The position numbers and the translations under genes are program-made. Positions 16,784 through 26,659 of a stretch of DNA of 64,000 nt are shown one piece after another. Within the stretch, counting starts at the first letter, position 1. Every line of letters starts with the position of its first letter. Source of the stretch: CAWGJF01 sp963822905 (GTDB lineage: Bacteria > Bacteroidota > Ignavibacteria > Ignavibacteriales > Ignavibacteriaceae). Location: assembly GCA_963822905.1 (NCBI GenBank), contig CAWGJF010000001.1, positions 992,001 through 1,056,000 of the forward strand, written 5' to 3'. The notes under the pieces are model-generated. The model did no database searches. It was not told where the DNA came from and saw only the letters and a program-made list of their open reading frames with translations.

Positions 16784-17359
16784 ATGGCGGTAAAAAAAGG
16801 AGAGATAATAGCTGTATCAGCACCGAGTGGAACAGGTAAGACAACGATTGTAAAAAATATTTTAAAAAAATATCCGCAAATTGTTTTTTCAATTTCAGCT
16901 ACAACCAGGCCTAAACGTTCTTCAGAAAAAAATGGTATTGAATATTTTTTTGTAAGCGAAGAAGAATTTTTAAAGAAGATTGAAAACAATGAATTTGTTG
17001 AGTGGGAAAAGTTTTATGATTATTATTATGGAACTTTCAAATCAACAATTGAGGAAAACATCAATTCCGGCAAATCAATTTTATTAGAAATTGACGTAAA
17101 AGGAGCGCTTTCTCTTAAAAGTATTTATCCTGAGTCGCATTTAATATATATTAAGCCCCCAAGTTTTGAGGAACTTGCAAAAAGGCTAAGTGAAAGACAA
17201 ACTGAAAACGAAGCTGACTTTAAGAAAAGGATTGAGAGAGCAGAAATGGAATTGAACCATACAAATAGATTTGATTATGTTATCGTTAACGAAGATTTAA
17301 ATAAAGCAATTGAAGAAACATCGGAATTAATAAAAAAAATATTAAACAAGGAGAAATGA
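16784..17359 (+). CDS. gmk: Guanylate kinase
   Basis: A 191-residue cytoplasmic enzyme that phosphorylates GMP to GDP. It has the P-loop APSGTGKTT (residues 13-21), the GMP-binding TTRPKR and the IEYFFVS loop, and the EIDVKGA segment. Length is normal. It is tightly linked to yicC upstream and rpoZ downstream (3 bp gap). Confidence 0.96.
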   Translation: MAVKKGEIIAVSAPSGTGKTTIVKNILKKYPQIVFSISATTRPKRSSEKNGIEYFFVSEEEFLKKIENNEFVEWEKFYDYYYGTFKSTIEENINSGKSILLEIDVKGALSLKSIYPESHLIYIKPPSFEELAKRLSERQTENEADFKKRIERAEMELNHTNRFDYVIVNEDLNKAIEETSELIKKILNKEK

Positions 17360-17362
17360 TTA

Positions 17363-17653
17363 ATGGAAGCATCCCCGATTGATTTAAGAGAAATAGATAA
17401 AAAAGCGTCTAATGTTTATGAAGCAATTATTGTCTCTTCTAAACGAGCAAGACAGGTGAATGAGGAAAACCGTATCGAGTTTAATGCTTTACTAAGTACA
17501 ATTCCTGAAGCAGTTGCGGATGAAGAAAGTGAAGATATTGATAACCCGGCTCAACTTAAAATTGCACTTGATATGGAAAAGAAAAGTAAACCACACCTGC
17601 AATCACTGCATGAACTTCTCGATGGCAAAATTGATTATCAGTATAAAGAGTAA
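17363..17653 (+). CDS. rpoZ: RNA polymerase omega subunit
   Basis: A 96-residue omega-like protein. IDLREIDKKASNVYEAIIVSSKRARQ matches the omega fold that helps assemble beta-prime; the acidic C-terminal half is lineage-specific. Location between gmk and coaBC supports the call. A strong terminator follows. Confidence 0.88.
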   Translation: MEASPIDLREIDKKASNVYEAIIVSSKRARQVNEENRIEFNALLSTIPEAVADEESEDIDNPAQLKIALDMEKKSKPHLQSLHELLDGKIDYQYKE

Positions 17654-17677
17654 TTTTAACTTAAGTTTAGTTAATAT

Positions 17678-17706
17678 AATCCGGCTTTATGCCGGATTTA
17701 TTTTTT
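17678..17706 (+). terminator. Terminator after rpoZ
   Basis: Perfect 8-bp stem AATCCGGC (17678-17685)/GCCGGATT (17691-17698), a 5-base loop and a T-rich tail. Confidence 0.88.
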
Positions 17707-17739
17707 CCGGTAATTCTATTAATTATATTTTCACTATAA

Positions 17740-18952
17740 ATGATTAAAGATCCGTTAAAAGGAAAAAAAATTCTAATTGGTGTAACCGGCTGCATTGCCG
17801 CTTACAAGTCTTCATTTATAATTAGAGAACTTATTAAAAGAGGCGCAGAAGTAAAAGTAGTAATGACGCCATCTGCAACTGAGTTTATAACTCCGCTTAC
17901 ACTTTCCACACTTTCACAAAATGAAGTTGTTGTTAATACATTCCCTGAATCACAAAAAAACGGATCTGCTTTAAATACCTGGCATATTACTTCTGCTGTT
18001 TGGGCTGATTTGATGCTGATAGCACCCTCAACTGTAAACACAATTGCAAAAATAGCTCATGGATTTGCAGATAATGCATTAACCACTTTAGTGTCTGCGT
18101 TACGCTCCCCACTAATTATTTCTCCTGCTGCTGATGTTGATATGTATATGAACAAGACAACGCAAGAAAATATTGAAAAGACTTGAGTCACTTGGACATT
18201 TTATTATTTATCCAGAAACCGGTGAACTTGCAAGCAGACTTGAAGGAGAGGGAAGACTTGCTTCAATAAATAAAATAATTGATGCGGTAGAGTTGAATCT
18301 TTCCGGATATAAGAAAGATCTTGTTGGTAAAAAAATTCTGGTAACTGCCGGACCAACTTTTGAAGATATCGATCCTGTTCGTTTTATCGGGAACAGGTCT
18401 TCAGGAAAAATGGGATATGCAATTTCTAAAGCAGCCTTCTTAAGAGGTGCAGATGTTACTTTAATTTCAGGACCTTCTTCAGAATCAAGCTATCCTGAAA
18501 TTAAAATGGTGAAGGTAAGAAGTGCTGCTGAGATGGAAAAAGTTGTAAAATCTAAATTACCTGAAAATGAATTCCTGATAATGTCTGCTGCAGTTTCAGA
18601 TTTCAAACCAGTTTCAGTTTCAAAAAATAAAATTAAAAAATCGCAAAAATTTGAAAACCTAAAATTGAAAGAAACTACTGATATTCTCGCTTCATTAAAA
18701 AAAGGGAAACAGAAAATCGTTGGTTTTGCTTTGGAGACTAATAACGTACTGGCAAATGCCCGTAAAAAACTTTCTGAAAAAAATCTTGATATGATTGTGT
18801 TGAATTCTGCAAATGAAAAAGGCAGCGGTTTCGAATATGATACAAACAAGGTTACCATTGTTAAAAGAAAAGGAAAACCGATGTCACTGCCTCTTCAATC
18901 TAAATTCCAGGTGGCAAATAGAATCCTGTCTGAGATTAAACTTCTTTCGTAA
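17740..18952 (+). CDS. coaBC: Phosphopantothenoylcysteine decarboxylase/synthetase (apparent frameshift)
   Basis: Bifunctional coenzyme A biosynthesis enzyme: CoaB joins cysteine to 4'-phosphopantothenate, and CoaC decarboxylates the product using FMN. The CoaC part shows VTGCIAAYK, WHIT with the catalytic His, and ADLMLIAPSTVNTIAK. The usual PAMN/PAMD loop is PAAD here. The CoaB part shows VTAGPTFEDIDPVRFIGN, SSGKMG and VGFALET. The frame breaks at A4 (18176-18179). With one A fewer the text reads ENIERLESLGH and the domains join. As the gene is normally essential, this is most likely a sequencing error. Confidence 0.92.
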
Positions 18953-18972
18953 AATTATTCTTAATTAAACCC

Positions 18973-19734
18973 TTGAATAAAAAAGAAATCATCCGGCTAT
19001 TAAATGATCAAAAAGAAATATTTGGTGACGATCTTTTCATTTCAAAAGAAGAATTACAAAAAAGTAAATCAACTTCTGTTGTTAAAGAAATCAATTCCGG
19101 ATATAAAGTGGAAAAAATTGTGACTGAAAAACCAAAAAAGGAACCAGCTTTATTTTCTGAAAAAGAAGATGAGTGGGAACTTGCCGAATCACTTGGAAAA
19201 TTAAACAATTCGATTTGCAACTGTACTAAGTGCGTACTTCATAAAGGAAGAAATAAATTTGTATTTGGCTCAGGGAATCCAAATGCTGATGTGCTTGTAA
19301 TTGGCGAAGGTCCGGGTGCAGAAGAGGATAAGCAGGGATTACCGTTTGTTGGCAGAGCTGGAAAACTTTTAACCGATATGCTTAAAGCAATTAAGTTTGA
19401 AAGAGATGAAGTTTACATTGGTAATATTGTCAAATGTCGCCCGCCAGACAACCGCACACCATTGACGGAAGAAATGGAAACATGTCTGCCTTATCTAAAA
19501 AAACAGATTGAGTTAATAAAACCAAAACTTATTCTGTGTCTTGGATTAACTGCTGCTAAAGGTTTATTGAAGAAAAGAGAATCTCTAGCAAACCTTCGCG
19601 GAAATGTTTTCGAATATGAACACGCAAAAGTTGTTGTTACTTATCATCCTGCTGCGTTGCTTAGAAATCCAAACTGGAAAAAACCCGCCTGGGAAGATTT
19701 ACAAATGTTCAGAAAGATGTACGACCAATTTTAA
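18973..19734 (+). CDS. Uracil-DNA glycosylase, family 4 (Fe-S)
   Basis: A 253-residue base-excision repair enzyme read from TTG 18973. The catalytic core has IGEGPGAEEDKQGLPFVGRAGKLL (start at about residue 110), IVKCRPPDNRTP, and VVTYHPAALLRNP. Four cysteines (NCTKC, KCRPP, ETCLPY) are placed as in the 4Fe-4S cluster of family 4. The first 70 residues are a variable Lys-rich extension. Confidence 0.92.
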   Translation: MNKKEIIRLLNDQKEIFGDDLFISKEELQKSKSTSVVKEINSGYKVEKIVTEKPKKEPALFSEKEDEWELAESLGKLNNSICNCTKCVLHKGRNKFVFGSGNPNADVLVIGEGPGAEEDKQGLPFVGRAGKLLTDMLKAIKFERDEVYIGNIVKCRPPDNRTPLTEEMETCLPYLKKQIELIKPKLILCLGLTAAKGLLKKRESLANLRGNVFEYEHAKVVVTYHPAALLRNPNWKKPAWEDLQMFRKMYDQF

Positions 19735-19737
19735 TTT

Positions 19738-21274
19738 TCATTTTTTTAAAACCACTTCATAAAGATCCTGTCTTCTGTCATACCAGTTTAATGTACTTCC
19801 ACTAGAGCGATGTCTTTTAAGAAGTTCCAGATCAACATCGTGAATTACAACTGTTTCAACATTCGGTGTACATTCTGCTGCAATTGCATCACGTGAAAAC
19901 ATAAAATCCGACGGGGTGAAAATTCCGGATTGTGCATACTGGATATCCATATTTTCCACAAAAGGAAGGTTGCCAACATTTCCTGCAATAACTGAAAAAA
20001 CACCGTTTTCAATGCAGCGTGATTCAGCACATTTTCGGACCCTCAAATAACCATATCTTTCGTCAGTGCAGAATGGAACGAAAATTATTTCTGCACCTTT
20101 TGAAACCGCAATTCTGCTCAACTCTGGAAATTCAACATCATAGCAAATCTGGATATTTATTCTGCCAGCATCAGTCTCGAAGACTTCAATTTTTTCACCC
20201 GCCTTTACTCCCCACCATCTCCTTTCATTCGGAGTAATATGAATTTTATACTGTTTCTCTATTGTGCCGTCTCTTCTGAATAAGTATGCAATATTATAAA
20301 GATCGTCTCCTTCAAGAGTGAAGTGTGAGCCGCCGATAATATTCACATTATATTTTATTGCAAGGTTTGAAAATAGTTCAAGATAACGCGGAGTATATTC
20401 TGCAAGTTTTCTTACCGCAGTACCTGGTCTTTCATTCGGCATAAATGAGAGTAGCTGCAAAGTGAAAATTTCCGGGAACAAAACAAAATCTGATCTGTAC
20501 CCTGAAGCGACATCAGTAAAGTATTCACATTGTTGTGCAAGATCTTCAAAACTATCAAGCTCACGCATCTGGTACTGAACCGCACAAATCCTGACTTTTT
20601 TTGAAGGAACAACTTTTTTGCCTTTTGGAGGTACATAATCAATATTTGACCATTCAAGTAATGTTGCGTTACCGCCTGATTCTTCATCTGTTCTAAGGTA
20701 GGCAGGAATTATTCGCTTCAGAACAAATCCATTAGCAAGCTGCGCAGTTAATACAAGATCATACAATTCTTTTTCCATAACTTTCTGAACATATTCCCGT
20801 GCAGTTAATTTTTTCTGATGTTTTTTATAGCCTGGAATTCTTCCGCCTATTACAATGTTTTTTAAATTCTTATCCCTCGCCAGTTCCTTGCGGGCACGGT
20901 AAAGTCTTCTTGAAAGTTTATAACCGCGGTAATCAGGATGAACCATAATCTCAATTCCATAAAGTGTTTCACCATCTGAGTCGTGATTTGTTATATAACC
21001 TGAATCGCTAAGTTTCTTCCAGTTGTCTGCTTCATCGTAAAGATCAAAATCAATAATTAAACTGCTTGAAGAAGCGACTAATTTTTTGTTCAATTCAATA
21101 CATATCTGTCCCTCAGGGAAAATTTCAAGCTGACTTTCAAGATGTTCTTTTGTCCAGGTCGGCATTCCGGGAAAACATAATTCCTGTAATTTTACAAGAT
21201 TAGAGTAATCTTCAATTTTTAATTGCCGAACCAGCAATTTTTTTCTCCAGAGTTTTCAGATCAATTTTTTTCAT
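19738..21274 (-). CDS. GNAT acetyltransferase-nitrilase fusion protein (start probably frameshifted)
   Basis: Two domains: an N-terminal GNAT-like acetyltransferase (residues about 1-200; IEIMVHPDYRGYKLSRRLYRAR) and a C-terminal carbon-nitrogen hydrolase (about 215-490). The hydrolase has the triad Glu in FPEIF, Lys in YKIHITPNE and Cys in QICYDVEFPE. The clean ORF starts at TTG 21237. A better start is ATG at 21274 (minus strand), which reads MKKIDLKTLEKK and joins the ORF if the A7 run (21238-21244) is one base too long. The substrate is unknown. It is convergent with the glycosylase gene, 3 bp away. Confidence 0.85.
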
Positions 21275-21466
21275 AAAATATTTTCCATTAAAGAAAGTTG
21301 GTTTTGATATATAATAGTAAAATTTAACTCATTCGCAAAATTCTTAATTACAGTAGATTATTATTTCACTTGAATGAATTTCTATTCTTTTACAATTTAT
21401 CTATAGAATTAGGTATCAGAATCTATTGTCAGTTATTTTTTATTTAGGATTGAAAATGGAGGATAT

Positions 21467-21778
21467 ATGTTAAGATTAAGAATGATTACAGCTTTGGGAT
21501 TTATATTGTTATTCAGTTTATCCTGTTCAATGGAAGAAGATTCATATAAAAGCAACGGAGTAATTACAGGTATCGATTTAAGCGAATGTGCCTGTTGCGG
21601 AGGTTATTTTATTGAAATTGACCGAGACACATACCGGTTTTTCAATTTACCACAAAACAGCAATCTAAATTTGAATAATCCTGTCTTTCCTATTCATGTC
21701 TTGCTTGACTGGAATCCTGACCCAAATGCATGTCTTGGCGATGAAATTATCGTTACCAGGATAGCAGAGCAGAAGTGA
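21467..21778 (+). CDS. Small CACC-motif lipoprotein, copy 1
   Basis: A 103-residue protein with a lipoprotein-type signal (LLFSLSC, Cys at about 20). The mature part shares with the next gene SNGVITG, ECACCGGYFIEID, LDW-PDP, and CLGDEIIVT. The CACC cluster plus a later Cys suggests metal binding or disulfides. I do not recognise a named family. RBS GGAGG lies just upstream. Confidence 0.75.
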   Translation: MLRLRMITALGFILLFSLSCSMEEDSYKSNGVITGIDLSECACCGGYFIEIDRDTYRFFNLPQNSNLNLNNPVFPIHVLLDWNPDPNACLGDEIIVTRIAEQK

Positions 21779-21853
21779 TAATTTGAAAATTAATTAAAGA
21801 TGATTGCCAGTAAATTAATATTTATCTTTAGCTTTCATTTAATCGGAGGGTAA

Positions 21854-22162
21854 ATGTTAAAGATATTTTCATTTGTAATTATTTTATTAGCAGGAATAGT
21901 ATCTTGTTCAGCGCAGAACAGTTTAAAAAGCAACGGAGTTATTACCGGTTATGATTTAAGGGAATGTGCATGCTGCGGTGGTTATTTCATTGAAATAGAC
22001 AGTACAAAATACAGGTTTGATCAATTGCCTGATAGTACTGAGTTCACTATTCCCAACAATCCTGAATTTCCAATTAATGTAACACTCGATTGGCATCCTG
22101 ATTCATCAGCATGTTTGGGTGATGAAATTATCGTTACTGCGATTAAAGAAAAAACAGAATAA
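21854..22162 (+). CDS. Small CACC-motif lipoprotein, copy 2
   Basis: A 102-residue paralogue of the preceding gene, with about half of positions identical by eye. The signal (IILLAGIVSC) again ends in a lipobox, and ECACCGGYFIEID is identical. A GGAGG RBS precedes ATG. The two are a tandem duplication with both copies intact, so both are probably in use. Confidence 0.75.
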   Translation: MLKIFSFVIILLAGIVSCSAQNSLKSNGVITGYDLRECACCGGYFIEIDSTKYRFDQLPDSTEFTIPNNPEFPINVTLDWHPDSSACLGDEIIVTAIKEKTE

Positions 22163-22200
22163 TATAATTTCTTTTGAAATTATTTTTAAAAGAGAACTAT

Positions 22201-22893
22201 ATGTCAAAATCATTTCAATGCGGCGTTTGCAGAAAAACAAAAAATAAAGAAGAATTAATTCCAGTCGGCATAATAAGAAACTCAATTACGGATCTGATCA
22301 AACAGGATCATCCTGAGTTTAATGATTCAGGTTACATCTGTACTGAAGATCTGAACCTATACCGGAATAGATACATTCAGCAAATGCTTACAGAAGAAAA
22401 AGGTGAGTTGACTGATCTGGAAGAATCTGTAATCCAGAGTATAAAAGATCACGATATATTATCAAAAAATGTTGATTCTGAATACGATGAAAAATTATCA
22501 AGAGGTGATAGAATTTCCGATAAGATGGCTGCGTACGGAGGCAGCTGGAAATTTATTATTACGTTCACAATCATTCTTGTAGTGTGGATAGCTCTTAATT
22601 CAATTGTTTTGCTCTCCAGACCTTTTGATCCATTTCCATTTATACTTTTAAATCTTGTGCTTTCTTGTCTCGCCGCTATCCAGGCGCCTGTTATAATGAT
22701 GAGCCAAAACCGGCAGGAAGCAAAAGACAGGGCACGTTCCGAACACGATTACCAGGTAAACTTAAAAGCTGAAGTTGAAATACGTACGCTCCATCAGAAA
22801 ATAGATCACCTGCTTACGCACCAGTGGGAAAGACTTGTACAAATCCAGCAAATTCAGCTTGAAATGATGCAGGAATTGAAGGCGCGTAAATAA
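22201..22893 (+). CDS. DUF1003 membrane protein
   Basis: About 230 residues from ATG 22201; an upstream TTG at 22174 is possible. An N-terminal CxxC pair (CGVCRK) suggests a small zinc site. Two transmembrane helices follow (FIITFTIILVVWIALNSIVLL and FILLNLVLSCLAAIQAPVIM), and then the MMSQNRQEAKDRARSEHDY region diagnostic of DUF1003 and a coiled-coil tail. Function unknown. Confidence 0.85.
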   Translation: MSKSFQCGVCRKTKNKEELIPVGIIRNSITDLIKQDHPEFNDSGYICTEDLNLYRNRYIQQMLTEEKGELTDLEESVIQSIKDHDILSKNVDSEYDEKLSRGDRISDKMAAYGGSWKFIITFTIILVVWIALNSIVLLSRPFDPFPFILLNLVLSCLAAIQAPVIMMSQNRQEAKDRARSEHDYQVNLKAEVEIRTLHQKIDHLLTHQWERLVQIQQIQLEMMQELKARK

Positions 22894-23002
22894 TTTTACT
22901 GAATTCAAATCTTTTCAACGGAATTTAAATATTTGTTGTTTTCTTAAATAATATTTTACAGATTAATTCAGGTTAACAAATAGTTTGGAAATGGGGTAAC
23001 AA

Positions 23003-24028
23003 ATGAAATCTTCAATACTAACCATAATTTTTATTCTCTTCATAATTCCATCAATAATATACTCCCAAAATGATTTAGATGATGAACAGGTTCTTCAATT
23101 CTCAACGGGAAAAGTTAAAATAACATTTAAAGTTGTTGATTCTGAAACTGGCGAACCACTTATCGGGGCAAGTATTTTTTCTTTTGGTCTTAAAAAAGAG
23201 ATTGGGAAAACTGATATTGATGGAATTGTTAAAACCTCAAAAGGTTTAGAAGGAAATATTGAGGTGTCATATATTGGTTATCGGACTATTCATTTCAAAC
23301 TAAATGATAATAAAGTTGACAGCATTTTTGTCAGATTAAAAAATGTACAATTGTATTTTATAACTCGAACTGAAGATAGAAGGCCAGAACAATTAGAAAA
23401 GAAAATTGACTCACTCAATATAACTGCAAAAAGTAAAACAAAATCTAATATCAAAAATAATGATGACCAGATAATTCAGCTTTCAACAGGAAAAGATAAA
23501 TTAACATTTAATGTTGTTGATTATGATGATGGGAAACCATTAATAAGTGCTAAAATATATTCTTTCAATAAAAAGGATAATATTGCATTTACTGATATTA
23601 ATGGAAACGCGGAAATTGAAAGGGGAATTTCTGGCAGTTTTGAAGTATCATTCATTGGGTATAAAAGTGCTTGCTTTAAAATTAAGGATGAAACAGTTGA
23701 TAGCATTTCTGTTAAGTTAAAAATTGACGTTCATACAACCGATGAGCACATGCTTTATGATCCTGAATATGAACTTGCGTGCAAATCAGCCAGACAACTT
23801 GCAAAAAATGAAACAAGTAAGGGCGATATTTATCTTTATTATAAAAATGAACCAACGGATGAACAAAAAGAATTTGCAGATAGTTATTCATTTTATTTCA
23901 AACCCTGGAATGGGAAATTTGACGAAGCAATGGAAATATTTAATACAGAAGTAATTAATTATTTAAGTGAAAAATTTAAAGCTGATATCTGGCAGGAATT
24001 AAGAGCTGTTTGCTGGCGAAATGAATAA
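23003..24028 (+). CDS. Secreted protein with two carboxypeptidase-regulatory-like domains
   Basis: A 341-residue protein with a signal peptide (ILTIIFILFIIPSIIYSQ). It has two homologous CarboxypepD_reg-like domains (residues about 30-115 and 155-240), both reading FSTGK/LSTGK, FKVVD/FNVVD, PLIGASIFSF/PLISAKIYSF, and VSYIGYR/VSFIGYK. The C-terminal 100 residues are helical and unrecognised. It may be a cell-surface protein. A terminator follows. Confidence 0.75.
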   Translation: MKSSILTIIFILFIIPSIIYSQNDLDDEQVLQFSTGKVKITFKVVDSETGEPLIGASIFSFGLKKEIGKTDIDGIVKTSKGLEGNIEVSYIGYRTIHFKLNDNKVDSIFVRLKNVQLYFITRTEDRRPEQLEKKIDSLNITAKSKTKSNIKNNDDQIIQLSTGKDKLTFNVVDYDDGKPLISAKIYSFNKKDNIAFTDINGNAEIERGISGSFEVSFIGYKSACFKIKDETVDSISVKLKIDVHTTDEHMLYDPEYELACKSARQLAKNETSKGDIYLYYKNEPTDEQKEFADSYSFYFKPWNGKFDEAMEIFNTEVINYLSEKFKADIWQELRAVCWRNE

Positions 24029-24112
24029 ATAAAAATTTATTTTTCTATTTAATTGATACTTTAAAAAACTATTGCGATTTTCCGATTGAAATAATTTTAG
24101 TTCTAACAAGAA

Positions 24113-24139
24113 CCCCCAAAATGATTGGGGGATTTTTTT
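24113..24139 (+). terminator. Terminator after the 23003 gene
   Basis: CCCCCAA (24113-24119) pairs perfectly with TTGGGGG (24125-24131), followed by A and T7. Confidence 0.88.
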
Positions 24140-24147
24140 CCTATTAA

Positions 24148-24246
24148 ATGTCAAAAACACAAACTAAGACCAACATCGAAATCAAACTCGATGTAGCAAA
24201 AATTATTTTTGCACTCACGGTTCTTTTTATGTTCTTGTTTAAATAG
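24148..24246 (+). CDS. Possible 32-residue single-pass membrane peptide
   Basis: ATG to TAG encodes 32 residues: a polar head beginning MSKTQTKTN, then one hydrophobic helix (IIFALTVLFMFLFK). It lies between the upstream terminator and dnaB, about 70 bp from the dnaB start. DnaB begins MSKTRKPTN, so the first codons are similar. I have no family match; it could be a genuine small protein or chance. Confidence 0.4.
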   Translation: MSKTQTKTNIEIKLDVAKIIFALTVLFMFLFK

Positions 24247-24316
24247 ATATTTGGGTTAGCAGGAAATTCTGCTGACCTAAATTTCATAATTGCGTTTTAA
24301 GAAATTGATTTAGTTG

Positions 24317-25744
24317 ATGTCAAAAACAAGAAAACCTACAAACGGATTTGGTGATTTAGTACCGGCAGACGTAAAGCCGCCTTCAGTGCCGGAGATTGAA
24401 GCAGCAGTACTCGGTGCAATGATGATTGAAAAAGAAGCAGTACCAAAAGCGCTCGAACTTCTTTCTCCACAAAGTTTTTATTTAAAATCCCATCAGCGTA
24501 TTTATGATGCAATGGTTTCACTATTTGAATCCGGTGAACCGATTGATACTGTTACAATTTACGAAGAGTTAAAAAAACGAAACCAGCTTGATGAAGTCGG
24601 CGGAGCGGTTTACCTAAGCAAGCTTTCACAGAATATTTCATCAGCAGCAAATATTGAATATCATTCAAAAATAATTGTTGAAAAACAGATTTTACGCGGA
24701 TTAATTACTGCCGCACACGACATTGCTAGAACTGCGTATGAAGGAGCTAATGATGCATTTGACATTCTTGATGACGCGGAAAGAAAAATATTTGAAATTA
24801 CTGAAAGCCATCTTTCAAAATCATATTTGGGAATGGACAGGGCAGTGCGCGATGCTATGGAATACATCGAAACTATTCACAGTAATACAACCCAGAAGTT
24901 TGCTGTTCCAACCGGTTTTTACGAACTGGATGAAATACTCGGTGGGTTTCAGAAATCTGATTTGATAATTATTGCTGCAAGACCATCAATGGGAAAAACT
25001 GCACTTGCATTAACGCTTGCAAGAAACGCTGCCATTGAACATAAAGTGCCTGTTGGAATTTTTAGTCTTGAAATGGCAACGATGCAATTAATTATAAGAA
25101 TGATTTGTTCTGAGGCAAGAATTAATGCACATCTTGTAAGAACAGGAAAGCTGCCGCATTCGGAAGCTCCAAAGTTAAGCCGGACAGTTCATCGGTTAAC
25201 TGAAGCTCCGATTTATGTTGATGATACTCCATCTCAAACAGTTCTTGAAATACGTGCAAAAGCAAGAAGATTAAAAGCTGAAAAAAATGTTGGAATGATC
25301 ATCATCGATTATCTTCAACTTATGCAGGGACCGGCAAAAGCCGAAAGTCGTGAAAGAGAAATTTCTCACATTTCCAGATCATTAAAATCACTTGCAAAAG
25401 AATTGAACATTCCTGTTATTGCTCTTGCACAGCTAAACCGTGCTGTTGAAGCCAGAACTGATAAAAGACCACAGCTTTCGGACCTTCGTGAATCCGGTTC
25501 AATAGAGCAGGATGCTGATGTTGTAATGTTTTTAAACAGACCCGAATATTACGGAATCGAAAAAGATGAGAATGGAGATTCACTCGAAGGTGTCGCTGAA
25601 GTGATTATTGGCAAACAAAGAAACGGTCCAACCGGAACTGTTAAACTTTCGTTCATAAAAGAATATGCGAGATTTGAAAATCTTGCCCACGCCCGCCAGA
25701 TTGAAGAATATGCATCCCTGCCTGAGGATGAAGATATTATCTGA
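24317..25744 (+). CDS. dnaB: Replicative DNA helicase DnaB
   Basis: About 475 residues from ATG 24317. It is the hexameric 5'-3' helicase at the replication fork. The N-terminal DnaB domain begins at about residue 18 (VPEIEAAVLGAMM). The RecA-like domain has Walker A ARPSMGKTALAL, Walker B MIIIDYLQLMQG, and the QLNRAVE and RPQLSDLRESGSIEQDADVV motifs. No intein is present. Confidence 0.97.
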   Translation: MSKTRKPTNGFGDLVPADVKPPSVPEIEAAVLGAMMIEKEAVPKALELLSPQSFYLKSHQRIYDAMVSLFESGEPIDTVTIYEELKKRNQLDEVGGAVYLSKLSQNISSAANIEYHSKIIVEKQILRGLITAAHDIARTAYEGANDAFDILDDAERKIFEITESHLSKSYLGMDRAVRDAMEYIETIHSNTTQKFAVPTGFYELDEILGGFQKSDLIIIAARPSMGKTALALTLARNAAIEHKVPVGIFSLEMATMQLIIRMICSEARINAHLVRTGKLPHSEAPKLSRTVHRLTEAPIYVDDTPSQTVLEIRAKARRLKAEKNVGMIIIDYLQLMQGPAKAESREREISHISRSLKSLAKELNIPVIALAQLNRAVEARTDKRPQLSDLRESGSIEQDADVVMFLNRPEYYGIEKDENGDSLEGVAEVIIGKQRNGPTGTVKLSFIKEYARFENLAHARQIEEYASLPEDEDII

Positions 25745-26654
25745 TAATAATAAAGTGAAAAGTAAACCCGTCTGCCGGCCAGGCAGGACGATAAAAGTAT
25801 TCTTCCTGTTTTCAATCCTATTATTTACTTCGTGTAATGCACAAAACCACAATCAGGATTATTCTGAACAGGATAAAAAAATATTCAAAGAAAAAATTCA
25901 GCTTGCCGAAGAAAAAGAATTATACAACAAACCAATTAATGAGGTCATTGTTGAAATCGGGAAGAGTTTTATTGGAACCGACTATAAGGGATTTGTTCTT
26001 GAAGAAGATGGTGAAGAACATCTTGTAGTAAATTTAAGAGAACTTGACTGTACAACATATCTTGAAAATGTTCTTGCTATTTCCCAATGCATCAAAAAGA
26101 AAAAAACTGATTTTGAAAATTTTCTTAATGAGTTAAAAACAATTCGTTACAGGGATGGAATAATAAACAAATATCCTTCCCGCCTTCATTATTTTACGGA
26201 TTGGATTTACAACAACCAAAAGAAAAATATTGTTGAAGATATAACCAAGGAAATTGGTGGAGAACGTTTGGAACTTAATCTCAATTTTATGTCAACTCAT
26301 CCTGACAGTTATAAACATTTAAAATCAATTTCCGATTTCATTTCGATTATTGAAAAACAGGAAAAAGAAATCAGTGAACGGGAATATTATTTTATACCAA
26401 AATCGAAAATTGAAGATGTAGAGTCAAAAATTGAAAGTGGAGATATGATCGCGTTTACTTCAAACATAAAAGGATTGGATGTAAATCATGTTGGAATTGC
26501 TGTAAGAATGGAAGACAATCGGATTCATATTCTTCATGCCCCTGAGCGAGGAACAAAAGTTCAAATAACTTCACTCGCACTTCCGGAATACATTTCAAAA
26601 ATAAAACACGATACAGGGATAATTGTTTTTAGAGCGATTGGGCCATACCAGTAA
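25728..26654 (+). CDS. DUF1460 / amidase-like (NlpC-type) lipoprotein
   Basis: About 308 residues from ATG 25728, overlapping dnaB by 17 bases; the start is uncertain. A hydrophobic stretch ends in lipobox FTSC. The body matches the DUF1460 (N-acetylmuramoyl-L-alanine amidase-like) family: a conserved Cys in RELDCTTYLENVLA, FLNELKTIRYRDG, SRLHYFTDWI, GDMIAFTSNI, and NHVGIAV with the conserved His. Such proteins are thought to act on cell-wall peptides. The N-terminus includes a GC-rich palindrome (25768-25790). Confidence 0.82.
   Translation: MKILSDNNKVKSKPVCRPGRTIKVFFLFSILLFTSCNAQNHNQDYSEQDKKIFKEKIQLAEEKELYNKPINEVIVEIGKSFIGTDYKGFVLEEDGEEHLVVNLRELDCTTYLENVLAISQCIKKKKTDFENFLNELKTIRYRDGIINKYPSRLHYFTDWIYNNQKKNIVEDITKEIGGERLELNLNFMSTHPDSYKHLKSISDFISIIEKQEKEISEREYYFIPKSKIEDVESKIESGDMIAFTSNIKGLDVNHVGIAVRMEDNRIHILHAPERGTKVQITSLALPEYISKIKHDTGIIVFRAIGPYQ
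25768..25790 (+). repeat. GC-rich REP-like palindrome
   Basis: CTGCC (25772-25776), GGCCA, GGCAG (25782-25786) forms a GC-rich hairpin in otherwise AT-rich DNA. It falls in the N-terminal coding part of the lipoprotein gene (reading VCRPGRT). I see only this one copy in the window. Confidence 0.4.
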
Positions 26655-26659
26655 AGAGA

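Noticed and set aside
17740..18952. coaBC as two separate genes (coaC and coaB)
   Set aside because: The two ORFs overlap in the middle of a conserved stretch and join perfectly after a one-base change in A4, so a frameshift in one bifunctional gene is more likely.
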